Shown: positions 18,532-29,194, counted from the stretch's first letter. The stretch: DNA of 64,000 nucleotides from Nothopassalora personata (GCA_033816765.1 CM066289.1:2480001-2544000); one strand, 5' to 3'. Notes: a model not told the origin generated them from the sequence alone. Made by a program: numbers and translations.

Positions 18532-20550
18532 CTAGGGAGCTGATCCTTTTCCCGAATGGTATGTGGTTCGCTGTGCTTCGTGCCTAGAGGCTTCGGCTAG
18601 AACCTGTAGCTCGTTGCCCTGTGTCCACACTTGTAGTCTGTTGCGTTCCTGGATCTTCTGCGTTTCTGAGTAGAGTGCGCGTGCGTGCTGCACTATGTTG
18701 CGTAATTCATTCGATATAAATGTTCCTGACGGTGTAAGATATCCGGTTCCTGTTATTCGGCTTCCTATCGGTGGTCGTTCTGTAACGGTGGTTGCTAGAT
18801 TCTCGGTTGTTTCCATGAGTGGGTATCCCCAGGCCATGCCTCGTAGGGTGTCGAGTGTCTTGTCAAACTCAATGGAATGTAGCCTCCTTCGTCCACCTAT
18901 CTTAGGTAGGAATTCCTCGTGCCTTCTTTGTAGGTAGATGATCATGTCGTACAGTTTTTTAGGTGCATCTACCGTGAAGGTAAGTTGTTCGTTGTCGCCG
19001 TCAGTGTCGCTCTCTTCTCCTTCGGAGGAATCTTCTTCGCTGGATTCTTCCGGATCCTAATCTTCCTCGATGGTATCTAGCCCGGTGGTTTCTTGACTTT
19101 CTTCCTGTGGTTCTGGTGACCATGATCCGTTCCATCCTGGGTCCTGATTTTCTTTATCGCTTCCATCTTCGTTGAAGTAGGATTCATCGATGTCCACTTC
19201 TCTGAGCGTGGCGTTTTGCCTATGCGTCGCTCCTAGGGTTCCTCGTGGTTGCTGAGGCCAATACCCTGCGCCTGATTTCGCGGCGTAGTGGATTTGACAC
19301 GAGTCTTGGTAACAGAATCGCCAATGAAGGCTTCCATGACCATTTCGAGACTCGGATTCGGTCTCGTAGTCGACTCTTCGTGTCATCATGTTGAACTGTC
19401 GTGGTTGGTTCTTCGCATCAAATGGAATGACCACCATTTGCTGCCCATGGTATCCTCCTCGTCCTTCTGAGGGGTCCAGGAGAGGCGTCGTGTTTCTGTT
19501 GCTAGCTCTCTCCTCCACTCTCCGAGTATAGTCGGTATCTCCTCGAGATCCAACGCTGCTCTCAGATTTACTAGTTCGGGGTTGCATCATATTGAACTGC
19601 TCGCGGCGCACCATATTTTTACCGCGGCAATCTCGCGCCATGTGGCCTTCCTTGCCACAGGCATAACATGTGAGTTTTCCTTTTCCTTTGAAGGGCTTTC
19701 CGTGGCCCCTACTCTTATCGATCTTCCGTCCTCGTTGGGTAACGTCCAGTTCCATTGGCTGTGGTCCATAGTAGGGTTGGCTTTGTCGTGAGAATTCTCC
19801 CTTCGCAACGTATCCTCCTAAGGGTCTGCGGTCCGGAGCATATCCTGCTATTCCTCCTACTTTGGAGTCGTATTTCTTCTCCTGGTGTCGTTCCCAGAGC
19901 TGGTCATCGATGTTGATCGACGCCTTCATTAGCTCTTCGAGGTTGGTGATCCGTCCCCCGTGTCTTATCAACTCGTCCTTGACGGAGTCCTTAAGTCCAC
20001 GTCGGAACATAGTCATCAACGCCGTCTGGTCCCATCCGGTGATTTGTCCGTATTCTTCGAATTTGGCGGCATACTCTGAAGTAGACGTCTTCTGCTTTAG
20101 GTGTTGAATAATTCGTATGGCCTGTTGGACTTCGTTCGAGGTTCCAAAGATTGATTTCATCTTTTCTTTGAAAAGGGTGTAGCTCCTGAACATTCCAGTG
20201 GGGTCTAATCGTCCCATACCTTCAAGGTATTCCTTAAGGTAAGGTTTGATCCAGTTCTGCGCACTTCCGCGAAGGTACGTGATGGCGAAGATAGTCCTCT
20301 TATTAGCATCGACTGGGTTGAACATGAGATACATATCCATCTGATTGATCCAGTCGTCGAACTTGGCTCTGTCTCCATGGAAGAGGTCTGGCTTGGCGGC
20401 CTTAACGTCGTTCTTCCTTGGAGTAGACTCGTCATCGTCATCAGACTCATCGTCCTTCGTGGTGGTAGTCTGTTGTGGTGGCGCACGGCGGATGCTTCCT
20501 GCTTCGCTGGGGGCGGGTGTTCCCCTACCAGCTGCTTGAGTAGCGCTCAT
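18532..20550 (-). CDS. gag: Gag polyprotein of element D, one frame interrupted by a single TAG
   Basis: One reading frame from ATG 20550 to the TAG at 18532 (672 codons), interrupted once at 19057-19059 by TAG. Before the TAG (497 residues): an N-terminal low-complexity region, a gag domain (DLFHGDRAKFDDWINQM ... FRRGLKDSVKDEL) and the zinc knuckle CYACGKEGHMARDC. After it the frame continues without a stop through an acidic stretch into a 137-codon segment. The TAG is a C-to-T change of CAG in CpA context, the RIP-type transition, and may be recent. Programmed readthrough is the alternative. The upstream ATG at 20598 lies inside the LTR and is unlikely to be used. Confidence 0.85.
18547..18553 (-). 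promoter_or_regulatory. -1 ribosomal frameshift heptamer, element D
   Basis: The - strand reads G GGA AAA in the gag frame (X XXY YYZ), five codons before the gag stop. After a -1 shift the frame runs open into pol at 18529. Pol is in exactly the -1 frame. Confidence 0.7.
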
Positions 20551-20567
20551 CCTGAGGGCGTTCAAAG
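20551..20567 (-). promoter_or_regulatory. Element D primer-binding site, self-priming type
   Basis: The - strand reads CTTTGAACGCC directly after the 5' LTR. TTGAACGC is complementary to the LTR at 20717-20724, 8 bp. Only 17 nt separate the LTR from the gag ATG. Confidence 0.6.
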
Positions 20568-20976
20568 TGTTATTGTCTCGTTCCAGGGCTAGTCTCAAAA
20601 GAGAGATAAGTCAAGTCACGTGGCGGTATTATTCTTTGGAGAGGCTGAAGCAAGCTGAGCGAAGATGAATGATAGGAATAAGAGTTGTATTCCAATCAGT
20701 GAGATAGTAACATGAGTTGAACGCATCAGAACCATAAGGGTTTCTAGCGTTCCTAAATACAAAGGAGATAGAGCGTTTGCTCTCCGTGCTCTCCATGCTC
20801 TCCATGCTCTCTCGAGATCACCGAGATCAACGAGATCAAGGAGATCACTTCAGTTGCTCTCTCGGTTCCTTGGTTTTATTCCTGCGGGTGAGAGAGCACT
20901 TCTCGGGCGGAAGCGCCCACCAATTGTGGAGGTCTGATTGGTTAGCTTCCTTCAGCCCCAGATCAGAACCGTAACA
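20568..20976 (-). repeat. Element D right LTR (5' LTR)
   Basis: 409 bp, identical to 13963-14371, followed by the CTAGC duplication at 20977-20981. Confidence 0.97.
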
Positions 20977-20981
20977 CTAGC

Positions 20982-23900
20982 TTACCTTTAGGTAGACGTA
21001 TATACTACGGGCCCCGTTATAAAACTATCGCTAACTAACCTCTTAGTCCCGGGGGCGCCCTACGCGACCTCTAGCTAGGCTAGCGCCGTATACGTTAGGC
21101 CTCGGCCTCTACTAACTAGCCTTCGGGCACCCTCGTCTTTCGCGCGGGCCGCGACCGGGCTATTATAGCATGTAGCTATCTTAAAAGGGATCGGGCTCCG
21201 CTACTTTTACGGCGGACGCCGCTAAAATGAAACGCTCTTAAACTTACCTATGCCTTCTTACTTCTCTCTATCTCCTAAAAAGACTCCCTAACCTAAAAGA
21301 ACGCCTACCCTTTTCTAAACGCCTATGTCTACGCTAAATCCCTAGTAATCCTTACCTCTTCGCCTTCTCCCCCTTCTATTCGTATCCTATGCCTCCTTCG
21401 GTCCGTTATACGTTATTAGGTTACTATATCTTCTCTCGAAGTTATCCGCGGCTGCTATGTCCGCGAGGTACCCTAATAGTTCCTATGTAGGCTCGTAGTA
21501 TCCGGTCCATTTTACTAGGACTTCGCGCACTCGGCCTCTACCTCTAACCTTAGTTCTAGCGTAAAGGATCTCTTCTACCTGCTACTCTTCGTAAGACTCA
21601 ATTATAATAGGGTCCGGCTATTTGTTATCGATCTCCTATCTAGGCAAGGGGTCTTAGCTTATAGGTCGTAGTAAGTTAGGATAGAAGACCGGGTAGATCC
21701 CGTCGGGGATCCTAGATAAGCGTATAGACAACGGTAAGATTACTTCTACTACCGTATACTTCGCGTGTCTATAGTCGAGGCTCTTCTTTAGTCGTATAGT
21801 GACATAGTTACGTAGATCTAGCTAAACTTTGCCGCCTACACGATAGATTAGTACGGGCTTCCTATCCCGGTTAGCGTAATCCTCCTATTTTTAGGCGGCT
21901 TCCGCTATGCTCGCCTAATATAGGTCCGTAATCTTTTATATCCTTTCTACGAATAGCGTTGCCCGTTGCGCGGCGTCTAACTAAGAGGTCTCTAGATCCG
22001 GTTATAACTAAACGGGTAATAGTGCCTCGTATATACCGCGAAGAAGGGGCTCATTCCTAGCCTAGCGTAATACCGCGCGTTTAGAGTAAGTTGCGCCGTG
22101 GGGAGCTAGCGTTTCTAGTCGGACTCCTTATAGTTAATATAGTTACGAAGGTAAGCCTAGACTTCCTAGTTTAACCGTTCCGGGCCTCCGTCGGTTTATA
22201 GGTGGTAGGCGGAGCTAAGCCTCTGTTTTACACCGGTTAAACGATAGAAGGTCCTCTAGAAGGTACTCGTCTAGTTAGTACCCCGGTTACTCGTAATAGC
22301 TTAAGGGAGTGTGACGGGCAGGTGGTAGACGAGTTGCAATACGAGTCTACGAAGAAGAGCGCGAGATGCGCGAGCTATTTAAATGCGCCGGAACAACGTT
22401 GTTCCGGGCCGATCTTTCACTGCAGGGTCCATTCACATGTGCCTGGTGTCGCTTCGTGACAGGAAGGCCGTAGTATCTTACCTAGTAGTCTAAGAACCTT
22501 TTAGCGTAGTCCTCGGCTTTTATAGTAGGCATCGCTTCTAAAACGACGGTCTTACTTAGTCGATCCTTAATTACCTAGAGGTAAGTGTTCCCTTACGACT
22601 CGGGCATGTCCGTTATAAAATCTATCGAGATCTCCTAGAAGAATCGGTCGGGGACCGGTAAGGGTTATAGAAGGCCGTATTTTTATTCTCTCTACACCTT
22701 ATTCCTACCGCAGTAGTTACAGTTCCTTAAGAACTGCCTTACGTACTTAGACTATAGGGGCTAGTAGAAGTTGCGACTTAGTATCGATGCTATAGAGTCC
22801 CGGCTAGGGTGGCCGTATACCGGTGAATCGTACACGGATTAGATTAGCTTAGTTCAAAGGGTGTCGTTCTATAGAATCGCTATGTCCGCCTCCTTATAGT
22901 CGGACTCCGTAGAACTAGGAGCTCTAGGTACCTAAATCCTACCGCGGTAGCGAAGATACCCGTTACGGTCGATACTATAGTTACCTACTTACACTTTAAG
23001 TTGCACCTTACTAGGAAGTAATCGCGCTCCTATCTTAATCGCGCGGTGTACCGCTTAGAACGTACTATCCTTCTCGATAGTTCTTTCCTAGAGGTCGTTT
23101 AGCTCTTAGTCTTAGAAGGGTCCCTATAGTGCGCCCGGTAAATCCGCCTCTTCTATAGCGGATAGTCCTTCGAACTACGTAGCTAAGAGTCGTACTAACG
23201 AAACCTTTATAGTCGAGCTAACGTCTACTACCTTCGAGCCCGGCCAATTCTTTACGATGTCCGGTTTAAGAAACCTACGATACCGTAATAACTTATCGTC
23301 CTACCTAAGTGTGTCCTACTCCCTTCGAGAAAGGGCGTCCGGCACAATCGCCTCGGTGCCCGGCCTATACACTAGTAAAAACTGGAATTTTACAACTTCC
23401 TTAACTTAGCGGATCTGCCGTTCGGAAAGCTATCTCTTCGTTATAAAGTATTCTAGGTTCTTATAGTCCGTCTAGATCGTAAAGGGCCTATATGTTTTCA
23501 ACTCGGGAGCCTATTCTTTAAGATAGGATACTACCGCGAGCATCTCCTTATTGTAAATGTCGTAGTTAATCTTAGCCTTATTAAGCTTCTTCGAGTAGAA
23601 TCCTACTAGTTTTACGACTCCGTCCTTTTCTTATAGGAGGGCGCCTCTAAGCGTAAAGCCGCTATAGTCCGTCTCTAAAAAGGTAGGAAGCTCCGGGTTC
23701 TAGTAGGCTAAAACTAGTGCTTTATAGTACTTATCCTTTAGGGACTTAAACGTATTAACCTAACGATCTCCCTAGGAAAACACCTTATTCTTGCCGGTTA
23801 GCGACGTTAAGGGCTCGGCAAGCTTCGAATAGTTTAGAATAAACATCCGGTAGTAGTTCGCGAAGCCTAAGAAACGCCGCACTTCCTTCTAGGTAACTAG

Positions 23901-24180
23901 TGCCTTCTAGTCCTTTACTACTACTACCTTCTCGGGGTCGGGTCCTACTCCTATCCCGTCGGCATGTATAATAAACCCGAGGTACTTAACCTTCTTCTAT
24001 ACGAACTTATACTTCCCTAGATCTAGGAAAAGGCCTCCGTCCTAAAGCTTCTAGAGTACGATACGAACCTTCTAGAAATGGTCCTTTTTTATTCCGTCGG
24101 AGTAAATAACGACGTCGTCAGCGTAGGCCGAGGTAAAGTCGTCTAGGTAGTCCCGTAATAAATTGTTAATATACCGCTAG
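20982..24180 (-). pseudogene. Element B pol, C-terminal part (RT end, RNase H, integrase, chromodomain)
   Basis: Read on the - strand: RT from 24180 (RYINNLLRDYLDDFTSAYADD), RNase H around 23300-23720, the integrase zinc-finger region around 22690-22760, the integrase core around 22250-22560 interrupted by a solo LTR, and a chromodomain near 21460-21620 (EEILYARTKV ... VKWTGYYEP). TAG/TAA codons and near absence of CA/TG show RIP. The right-hand border at 24180 is the insertion point of element E. Confidence 0.8.
22310..22461. mobile_element. Solo LTR (152 bp) in the integrase of element B
   Basis: An un-mutated island with normal CA/TG content starts TGTGACG and ends CGTGACA, flanked by GGGAG (22305-22309) and GGAAG (22462-22466), a 5-bp duplication with one mismatch. 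Removing it and one duplication rejoins integrase reading (YYGLP then ITSNRGTNWTS). It contains the perfect 20-bp palindrome CCGGAACAACGTTGTTCCGG at 22388-22407 and a TTTAAA box. No internal element remains. Confidence 0.6.
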
Positions 24181-24372
24181 TGTCACAAGCAGGTGCAAGC
24201 ACGTGGTCGGATAAGGTACAAGTCGAATAGACGGTCTATCTAAGAGAGGCGCGGAGGGCGCGAGGTAGATATACACGCGCCAAGCCCTCGGGCCGGCTTA
24301 GTCAGCGGCGCGCGCGGGATCCACGCACGTGCGCGCGGGTCCAAGTGAATGATGGGCGCCGGTACGGTGACA
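24181..24372 (-). repeat. Element E left LTR (3' LTR)
   Basis: 192 bp with inverted ends TGTCAC/GTGACA. The first 163 bp are identical to 31405-31567. GC-rich with repeated GCGCGC. The pol frame runs into it and stops at 24240. Confidence 0.85.
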
Positions 24373-27300
24373 CTACCCCCCCCTTTCAGAGTGCGCTCCG
24401 GAGCACTCTTTCCTCTCACATCCATCATTGCCATTGCAAATGTCTCATCATCCATCAGGTCGTTATCTATTACGTCCATCTCATCGTCATTCGTAACCAC
24501 TGTCGTTGTACCCACCTCGTGACCATCCATGATGCTACGTAACGCAGGTGGGTTGTCGCGGCGACACGGCACAGCAACCTCAGTTACTGTCCGGACGGTG
24601 TCCTCTTCGGTGTGTGTACTGAGCTCGTCGCACAGGCGCCCTGTGCCATAGTGACTCGCGCCATCTAGGCGGCTGCACACTGTGTTCTGATGACCATCGG
24701 CAGTGTTGCTGCCATTGTGACTCGCGCCACGCAAGCGCTCAGCTTCAGGGACTCGGTGTGCTTGTCGAGAAGGATCGTTATCGCGACGCGTATCGCTCTC
24801 TTTCTCACAAGTCCGGAGGCCTGGTCCCACCGGCATCAGAGTCATCGCTGCTGACGACGTGGGTGCTGTGCGTGCTACTCGCATGCCTGTGGCATTCTCA
24901 TTTGCAACCCAGTCTGCAGGTGGTTGAAAACCAGGTGGTTTGGTCGCTCGCGGGTGGTTGTGGTGAAAGTCGGCCACAGAGGCGGCGGCACCCTCAATAA
25001 CCTGATCCGCAGCTTCATAGGATGGCCGATTGTATCCAACGTACTTCACCAAGTATTCCCAATACGGCTGCTTCCCTCCTGCTGGTGCGCGTCCGCACGG
25101 CCATCTCTTCTTGCAATCCAGGATTTGCTCAACTTCCCAGTGGTCGGGTTCGGCGGGGTCGGTCTCGTGCTGTTCATCGTCGACAATGCGAATCGGCGGA
25201 GGAGCTGGTTGTACTTGTCCCTGGACTGGCGGGTGTACTGGTGCAAGAAGGTGCGAATGAAAGTGGTTGTCGATATTCATGGTGGGTGGGAGATCCACTT
25301 TGTAAGCATTGCCCGGAAGCACCTCCGTGATCACGTGCGGGCCCGACCACCTGACATCCATCTTTCGTGAAGGTCTCTCCATGGTCCAGTTCTCGGTGCT
25401 AATCCACACCTCATCGCCTTCCTTGTAGAGCGGCGCTGGTGTGCGGTTCTGATTAGCATACTCGGCTTGCACGGCTTGGGCGAGAGCCATCTGTTGGCGA
25501 AGATATTGCTGCATGTCGTGCATCTTTGTTGCAAAGCGATCCGCTGCTTCAGCATCCAAGCGTTGCTTGTGGGGCATGAGTGGCATTGGAAGATCCAGCT
25601 CGAGTTCAGAGAACCTTGGGTTGCGGCCAGTGTTAGCATAGAACGGCGATACACCTGTTGTAGCTGACACGGCATTGTTGGCTGTGAACTCAGCGAGGGG
25701 AGTCCAGTCTGGCCAGTCATCCTGAGCGTAGTTGACAAACATGCGCCAATACTGCTCCATAGCCTTGTTCGTGTTCTCGGACTGTCCATCAGTCTCAGGG
25801 TGATATGCTGACGAAAGCTTCTGCTTGATTCCCAACAGGGCGCAGAGACGTCTCCAGAATGCGGACACCCATTGTGTGCCACGGTCAGAGACAATGCTCT
25901 TCGGGAGTCCATGCCTGCTGAACACATATCGCAGGTACACGAGGGCTGTGTGCTCTGCAGTCATCGATTGAACTGGGATCATGTGTTTCTCCTTGGTAAG
26001 TCGGCATGTGACGGTCAGGGCATCTTCGTACGTTTGCCCATCCAGCGCACTCTTGCCTGGTGGCAGATGAGTCACGAAATCCATCGCAACATCCTCCCAT
26101 GCTGCAAAGGGAACTGGCAAGGGTTTCAACAGCCCTGGGTATTGGATGTTCGTACTCTTGTTCGTGCGACAGATGCGGCAGGCTCGCACATAGGACTTGA
26201 CGAAACGTGCCATGCCAGGCCAGACGTAGTTGCGGGCTACCAGCTCGTACGTCTTCTCGTCACCTATGTGACCTGCAACTGCGTGATCATGGAAGGCTTG
26301 GGTGATGCGGGTGCGTACTGGCACTTCACCGTCGTCGAGTGCTTCTTCTGACTCAGGAGGCACAAAGAGACTGTACCCACCGTACACGTTCTTCATGTAG
26401 ATCATGCCTCCTACTGGCACGGCGTGTCGGTCATCCAGACGGTGCTTGCGTAGCAAAGAACAGGGTAAGTCGTTCTCTAGCTGCCGTACTGCTTCCTCGG
26501 TCTCTGGCTGTGCGTACAGCTCTCGGATCGCAGTCGTCAACGGAGTGACCACGTCGTTCGCACTAATGTTCAGAACTCGCGACGACGACAGGTTGAGAAT
26601 GCGGTCTGGTCCTAGTAGCACCTGGTGCTGCTGCTGATTGCGCGGGTCGCTCAGATCACCGTGGATTGGCAAGTCCTGAGATCTCCTGGTGAGGCTATCA
26701 GGCTTGGTGCCTTGCACCCCTGGTCGATACACGATCTTGAAGAAGAACTGAGAGAGGAACTCGGCCCACCTTGCTTGGCGGCGATTCAACTGCTTCGTGC
26801 TCATGAACCACTCTAGGTTCTTGTGGTCAGAGTACACGAGCGTCGGCTTGTCTTCTGCTGACTCTGGGTCAGGCAGGTTCTCGTAATCGTCCGTGCCGAA
26901 CTCATTGACGGTGAGCTCTGGGCGCCATTCCTCAAAGGCTTGCACAATGGCCAGCAACTCTTTGTCGTAGATGTCATAGTTGCATTGTTGTGGGTCCATT
27001 TTCTTGGACATATATGCAATAGGATGCAGTACGCCGTTCTCATTACGCTGCGACAGGACTGCTGCTGTTACGTAGTCTGATGCATCCGTTTCAAGGATCG
27101 TCTCTCTTCCTGGATAGAAGTGCTTCAGCGTGGGCGCGTCGATGAATGCCTGCTTTAGGGCATCGAACGACTTCTGGCAAGCTTCTGACCATTCCCATGG
27201 TACGTTCTTGCGGGTCAACTTGGTCATCGGTAAGCAGATCTTGCTGAAGTTCTTGATGAATCTGCGATAGAAATTGGCGAACCCTGTGAACGACAGAATG

Positions 27301-29186
27301 TCGGTGACATTGGCGGGTGTGGGCCAGTTCTTGACGCATTCGATTTTCTTAGGATCCATCTTGATGCCCTCATTTGTGATGATGACACCAAGGTATGTCG
27401 TCTCGTGTCTAAAGAACTCACACTTGTCGATGTCAAGCTGTAAGCCTGCTTTGTCCAGTCGTTTAAGAACTTTCATAACATGCTCCACGTGTTCCTCACG
27501 AGTCTTGCTGAAAACGAGCGCATCGTCTAGGTAGCATGATACGAAGTCATCTAGGAACTCACGAAGCGTGTCGTTGATGAACGACTGAAATGTGCCTGGG
27601 GCGTTACACAGGCCGAAAGGCATAACAACACATTCGAACTGCCCGTACCTCGTTGTAAAGGCTGTCTTCCATTCATCACCCGCTGCGATGCGGATGCGGT
27701 TGAATGCGGCGATGACATCCAGCTTGGTGAACCATTGCGCTCCTGCAATGCGATCCAGTGTTTCTTGGAAGAGGGGGATAGGATACCGGCTTTTCGTTGT
27801 GATCGCGTTCAATGCTCGGTAGTCGACACAGACCCGCAGCCCACCTCCTGGTTTCTTGACTATTAGGACAGGTGCTGCTGCTGGTGACACGCTGCGCTGT
27901 ATTGCGCCTTTCTCGAGCTGATCATCGAGCCACTTCTTGATCACCTCGTTCTCTCGTGCAGAGAAGGAGTATGGTCGTCGAAACGGTGGAGTCTGGCCAG
28001 CCTTGAGTTTGATCTCATGATCTACGCCCGGTCGCCGTGGTGGCACTTTGTCTGCTTCCTTGCGACTGAATAGCCTGGCCATCTCTCGGAACTCTGGTGG
28101 CAACAAAGGTATGGGGTCCTGGTCCTTGTCCTTTGGGTTCATGAAGCGTTGGTAGTCGTCGGCCGAGATGGCGGATGCATTCAGTGCGCAGGCGGACAGG
28201 GGATCGCGAGCCACCTGTCTGTCCAAGTCCTCCTTCGGATCAAACATCCACATCATGTGGATCTCACATCCCTTGAAACCCTTGCGCCTACTCATGCGCC
28301 TCAATGCCTCGGCAGTGATAGGTTGGATGTCGATCTCCGGCTCCGGCTGCACTGACGCCTTCTTGTCAGTGCGGCGTGCTGGTCGTTTCAAGGTCTCCGG
28401 GCTATCAGCTGGCAATGGTTGTCGGACGTGGTGTGATGGCTCCGACTCGTCTTGCATCTCCACCGGTGGCGCATGTCTCATAGCGGCTTTCGTGGAGTGC
28501 GTCTCTTGCACTACTGCTGGCTCTTCATCTTCGACATAGGGCTTGACGTATCCTGTCGAAGCTGGTGACGACTCTGGCACGGGTATCTCTATCTGCAGGA
28601 TGCCCACTGGCGTAACGCCCTTATCGTTGATAGACTGCACGCACACAGGCTCGTCGCCATGTATGCAGTTCTCTCGACAGTATTGTGAAAACAGGGTCAT
28701 AGTTCCTGACGCATAGTGGAACACAGGCTGATGCTCGTCGTGCCATGGACGGCCGAGGATAACATCATATTCCAGCGATGTGCAGTAACCAACTCGCGTC
28801 TCAACGTGATTGCCGATTTGAATCTGTGCCGTTGTTTTGTGAGTAATCAGTTCACTAGCAGGTTGGCCATCTGCTAACATTAGTCCCATTGGGTTGGGCA
28901 GCTCGACCAAATCAAGGTCGTTCTTATGCGCAAAGTCGATGTCAAAGTACGTAGAGTTGGCACCATCATCATGGAAGGACTGAGCAGGGATCTTTCCATT
29001 CACTATGCATGGCATAACCAGATGAGAAGCTATCACTGGGTTGTGTTCATCTACAGAATGGTTGGCTGCCAGCAGGGAGTGTGCCGATATGCTCAAATTC
29101 TTGCCTCTATCTGGAGGCTCCTTCTCATGTTCGTGATCTCGTAACTCTCGTACTGACTCGTCTCGTCCACTGTGTGTTGCGCTCAC
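24240..29186 (-). CDS. pol: Pol polyprotein of element E
   Basis: About 1650 residues. There is no ATG at the 5' end; the frame is open upstream to the GGGAAAC heptamer at 29201-29207, so translation is expected as a Gag-Pol fusion. The aspartic protease region has DDGA near residue 75 instead of the usual DS/TGA. RT carries YLDD near 550, with RNase H after it. The integrase finger (HDHAVAGHIGD ... CRICRTNK) is followed by the core with Asp near 1036, Asp near 1099 (SIVSDRGTQW) and Glu near 1136 (DGQSENTNK). A divergent chromodomain-like segment begins near 1352 (WEVEQILD ... YLVKYVGYN). A further ~200 residues of unrecognised sequence follow, and the last ~45 codons lie in the LTR. No stop or frameshift is seen, so it looks active. 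Confidence 0.92.
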   Translation of the reverse strand: MSATHSGRDESVRELRDHEHEKEPPDRGKNLSISAHSLLAANHSVDEHNPVIASHLVMPCIVNGKIPAQSFHDDGANSTYFDIDFAHKNDLDLVELPNPMGLMLADGQPASELITHKTTAQIQIGNHVETRVGYCTSLEYDVILGRPWHDEHQPVFHYASGTMTLFSQYCRENCIHGDEPVCVQSINDKGVTPVGILQIEIPVPESSPASTGYVKPYVEDEEPAVVQETHSTKAAMRHAPPVEMQDESEPSHHVRQPLPADSPETLKRPARRTDKKASVQPEPEIDIQPITAEALRRMSRRKGFKGCEIHMMWMFDPKEDLDRQVARDPLSACALNASAISADDYQRFMNPKDKDQDPIPLLPPEFREMARLFSRKEADKVPPRRPGVDHEIKLKAGQTPPFRRPYSFSARENEVIKKWLDDQLEKGAIQRSVSPAAAPVLIVKKPGGGLRVCVDYRALNAITTKSRYPIPLFQETLDRIAGAQWFTKLDVIAAFNRIRIAAGDEWKTAFTTRYGQFECVVMPFGLCNAPGTFQSFINDTLREFLDDFVSCYLDDALVFSKTREEHVEHVMKVLKRLDKAGLQLDIDKCEFFRHETTYLGVIITNEGIKMDPKKIECVKNWPTPANVTDILSFTGFANFYRRFIKNFSKICLPMTKLTRKNVPWEWSEACQKSFDALKQAFIDAPTLKHFYPGRETILETDASDYVTAAVLSQRNENGVLHPIAYMSKKMDPQQCNYDIYDKELLAIVQAFEEWRPELTVNEFGTDDYENLPDPESAEDKPTLVYSDHKNLEWFMSTKQLNRRQARWAEFLSQFFFKIVYRPGVQGTKPDSLTRRSQDLPIHGDLSDPRNQQQHQVLLGPDRILNLSSSRVLNISANDVVTPLTTAIRELYAQPETEEAVRQLENDLPCSLLRKHRLDDRHAVPVGGMIYMKNVYGGYSLFVPPESEEALDDGEVPVRTRITQAFHDHAVAGHIGDEKTYELVARNYVWPGMARFVKSYVRACRICRTNKSTNIQYPGLLKPLPVPFAAWEDVAMDFVTHLPPGKSALDGQTYEDALTVTCRLTKEKHMIPVQSMTAEHTALVYLRYVFSRHGLPKSIVSDRGTQWVSAFWRRLCALLGIKQKLSSAYHPETDGQSENTNKAMEQYWRMFVNYAQDDWPDWTPLAEFTANNAVSATTGVSPFYANTGRNPRFSELELDLPMPLMPHKQRLDAEAADRFATKMHDMQQYLRQQMALAQAVQAEYANQNRTPAPLYKEGDEVWISTENWTMERPSRKMDVRWSGPHVITEVLPGNAYKVDLPPTMNIDNHFHSHLLAPVHPPVQGQVQPAPPPIRIVDDEQHETDPAEPDHWEVEQILDCKKRWPCGRAPAGGKQPYWEYLVKYVGYNRPSYEAADQVIEGAAASVADFHHNHPRATKPPGFQPPADWVANENATGMRVARTAPTSSAAMTLMPVGPGLRTCEKESDTRRDNDPSRQAHRVPEAERLRGASHNGSNTADGHQNTVCSRLDGASHYGTGRLCDELSTHTEEDTVRTVTEVAVPCRRDNPPALRSIMDGHEVGTTTVVTNDDEMDVIDNDLMDDETFAMAMMDVRGKSAPERTLKGGGSVTVPAPIIHLDPRARAWIPRAPLTKPARGLGACISTSRPPRLS

Positions 29187-29194
29187 AGAGTGGA

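Larger units (their letters stand above)
13963..20976 (-). mobile_element. Element D: complete Ty3/Gypsy chromovirus with antisense Zn2Cys6-like gene and tRNA-like unit
   Basis: A 7014-bp element with two identical 409-bp LTRs, TGTTA...TAACA ends and the duplication CTAGC. On the - strand lie gag, a -1 frameshift signal and pol (PR-RT-RH-IN-chromodomain). On the + strand, between the 3' LTR and pol, lie an intact antisense gene and a Pol III tRNA-like unit. The polypurine tract is the complement of CCATCCCCCTTTT (14372-14384). A TATTTAG at about 20753-20760, read on the - strand, sits roughly 30 nt upstream of the inferred transcript start near 20725. There is no RIP apart from one suspicious TAG in gag. 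Confidence 0.95.

Noticed and set aside
20551..20598. gag start of element D at 20598
   Set aside because: That ATG is inside the LTR (R/U5); the ATG at 20550, just after the primer-binding site, is the natural start.
24181..24343. Element E LTR of 163 bp as first delimited by direct comparison
   Set aside because: The polypurine tract and the GTGACA inverted end show the true LTR is 192 bp and the right copy is truncated.
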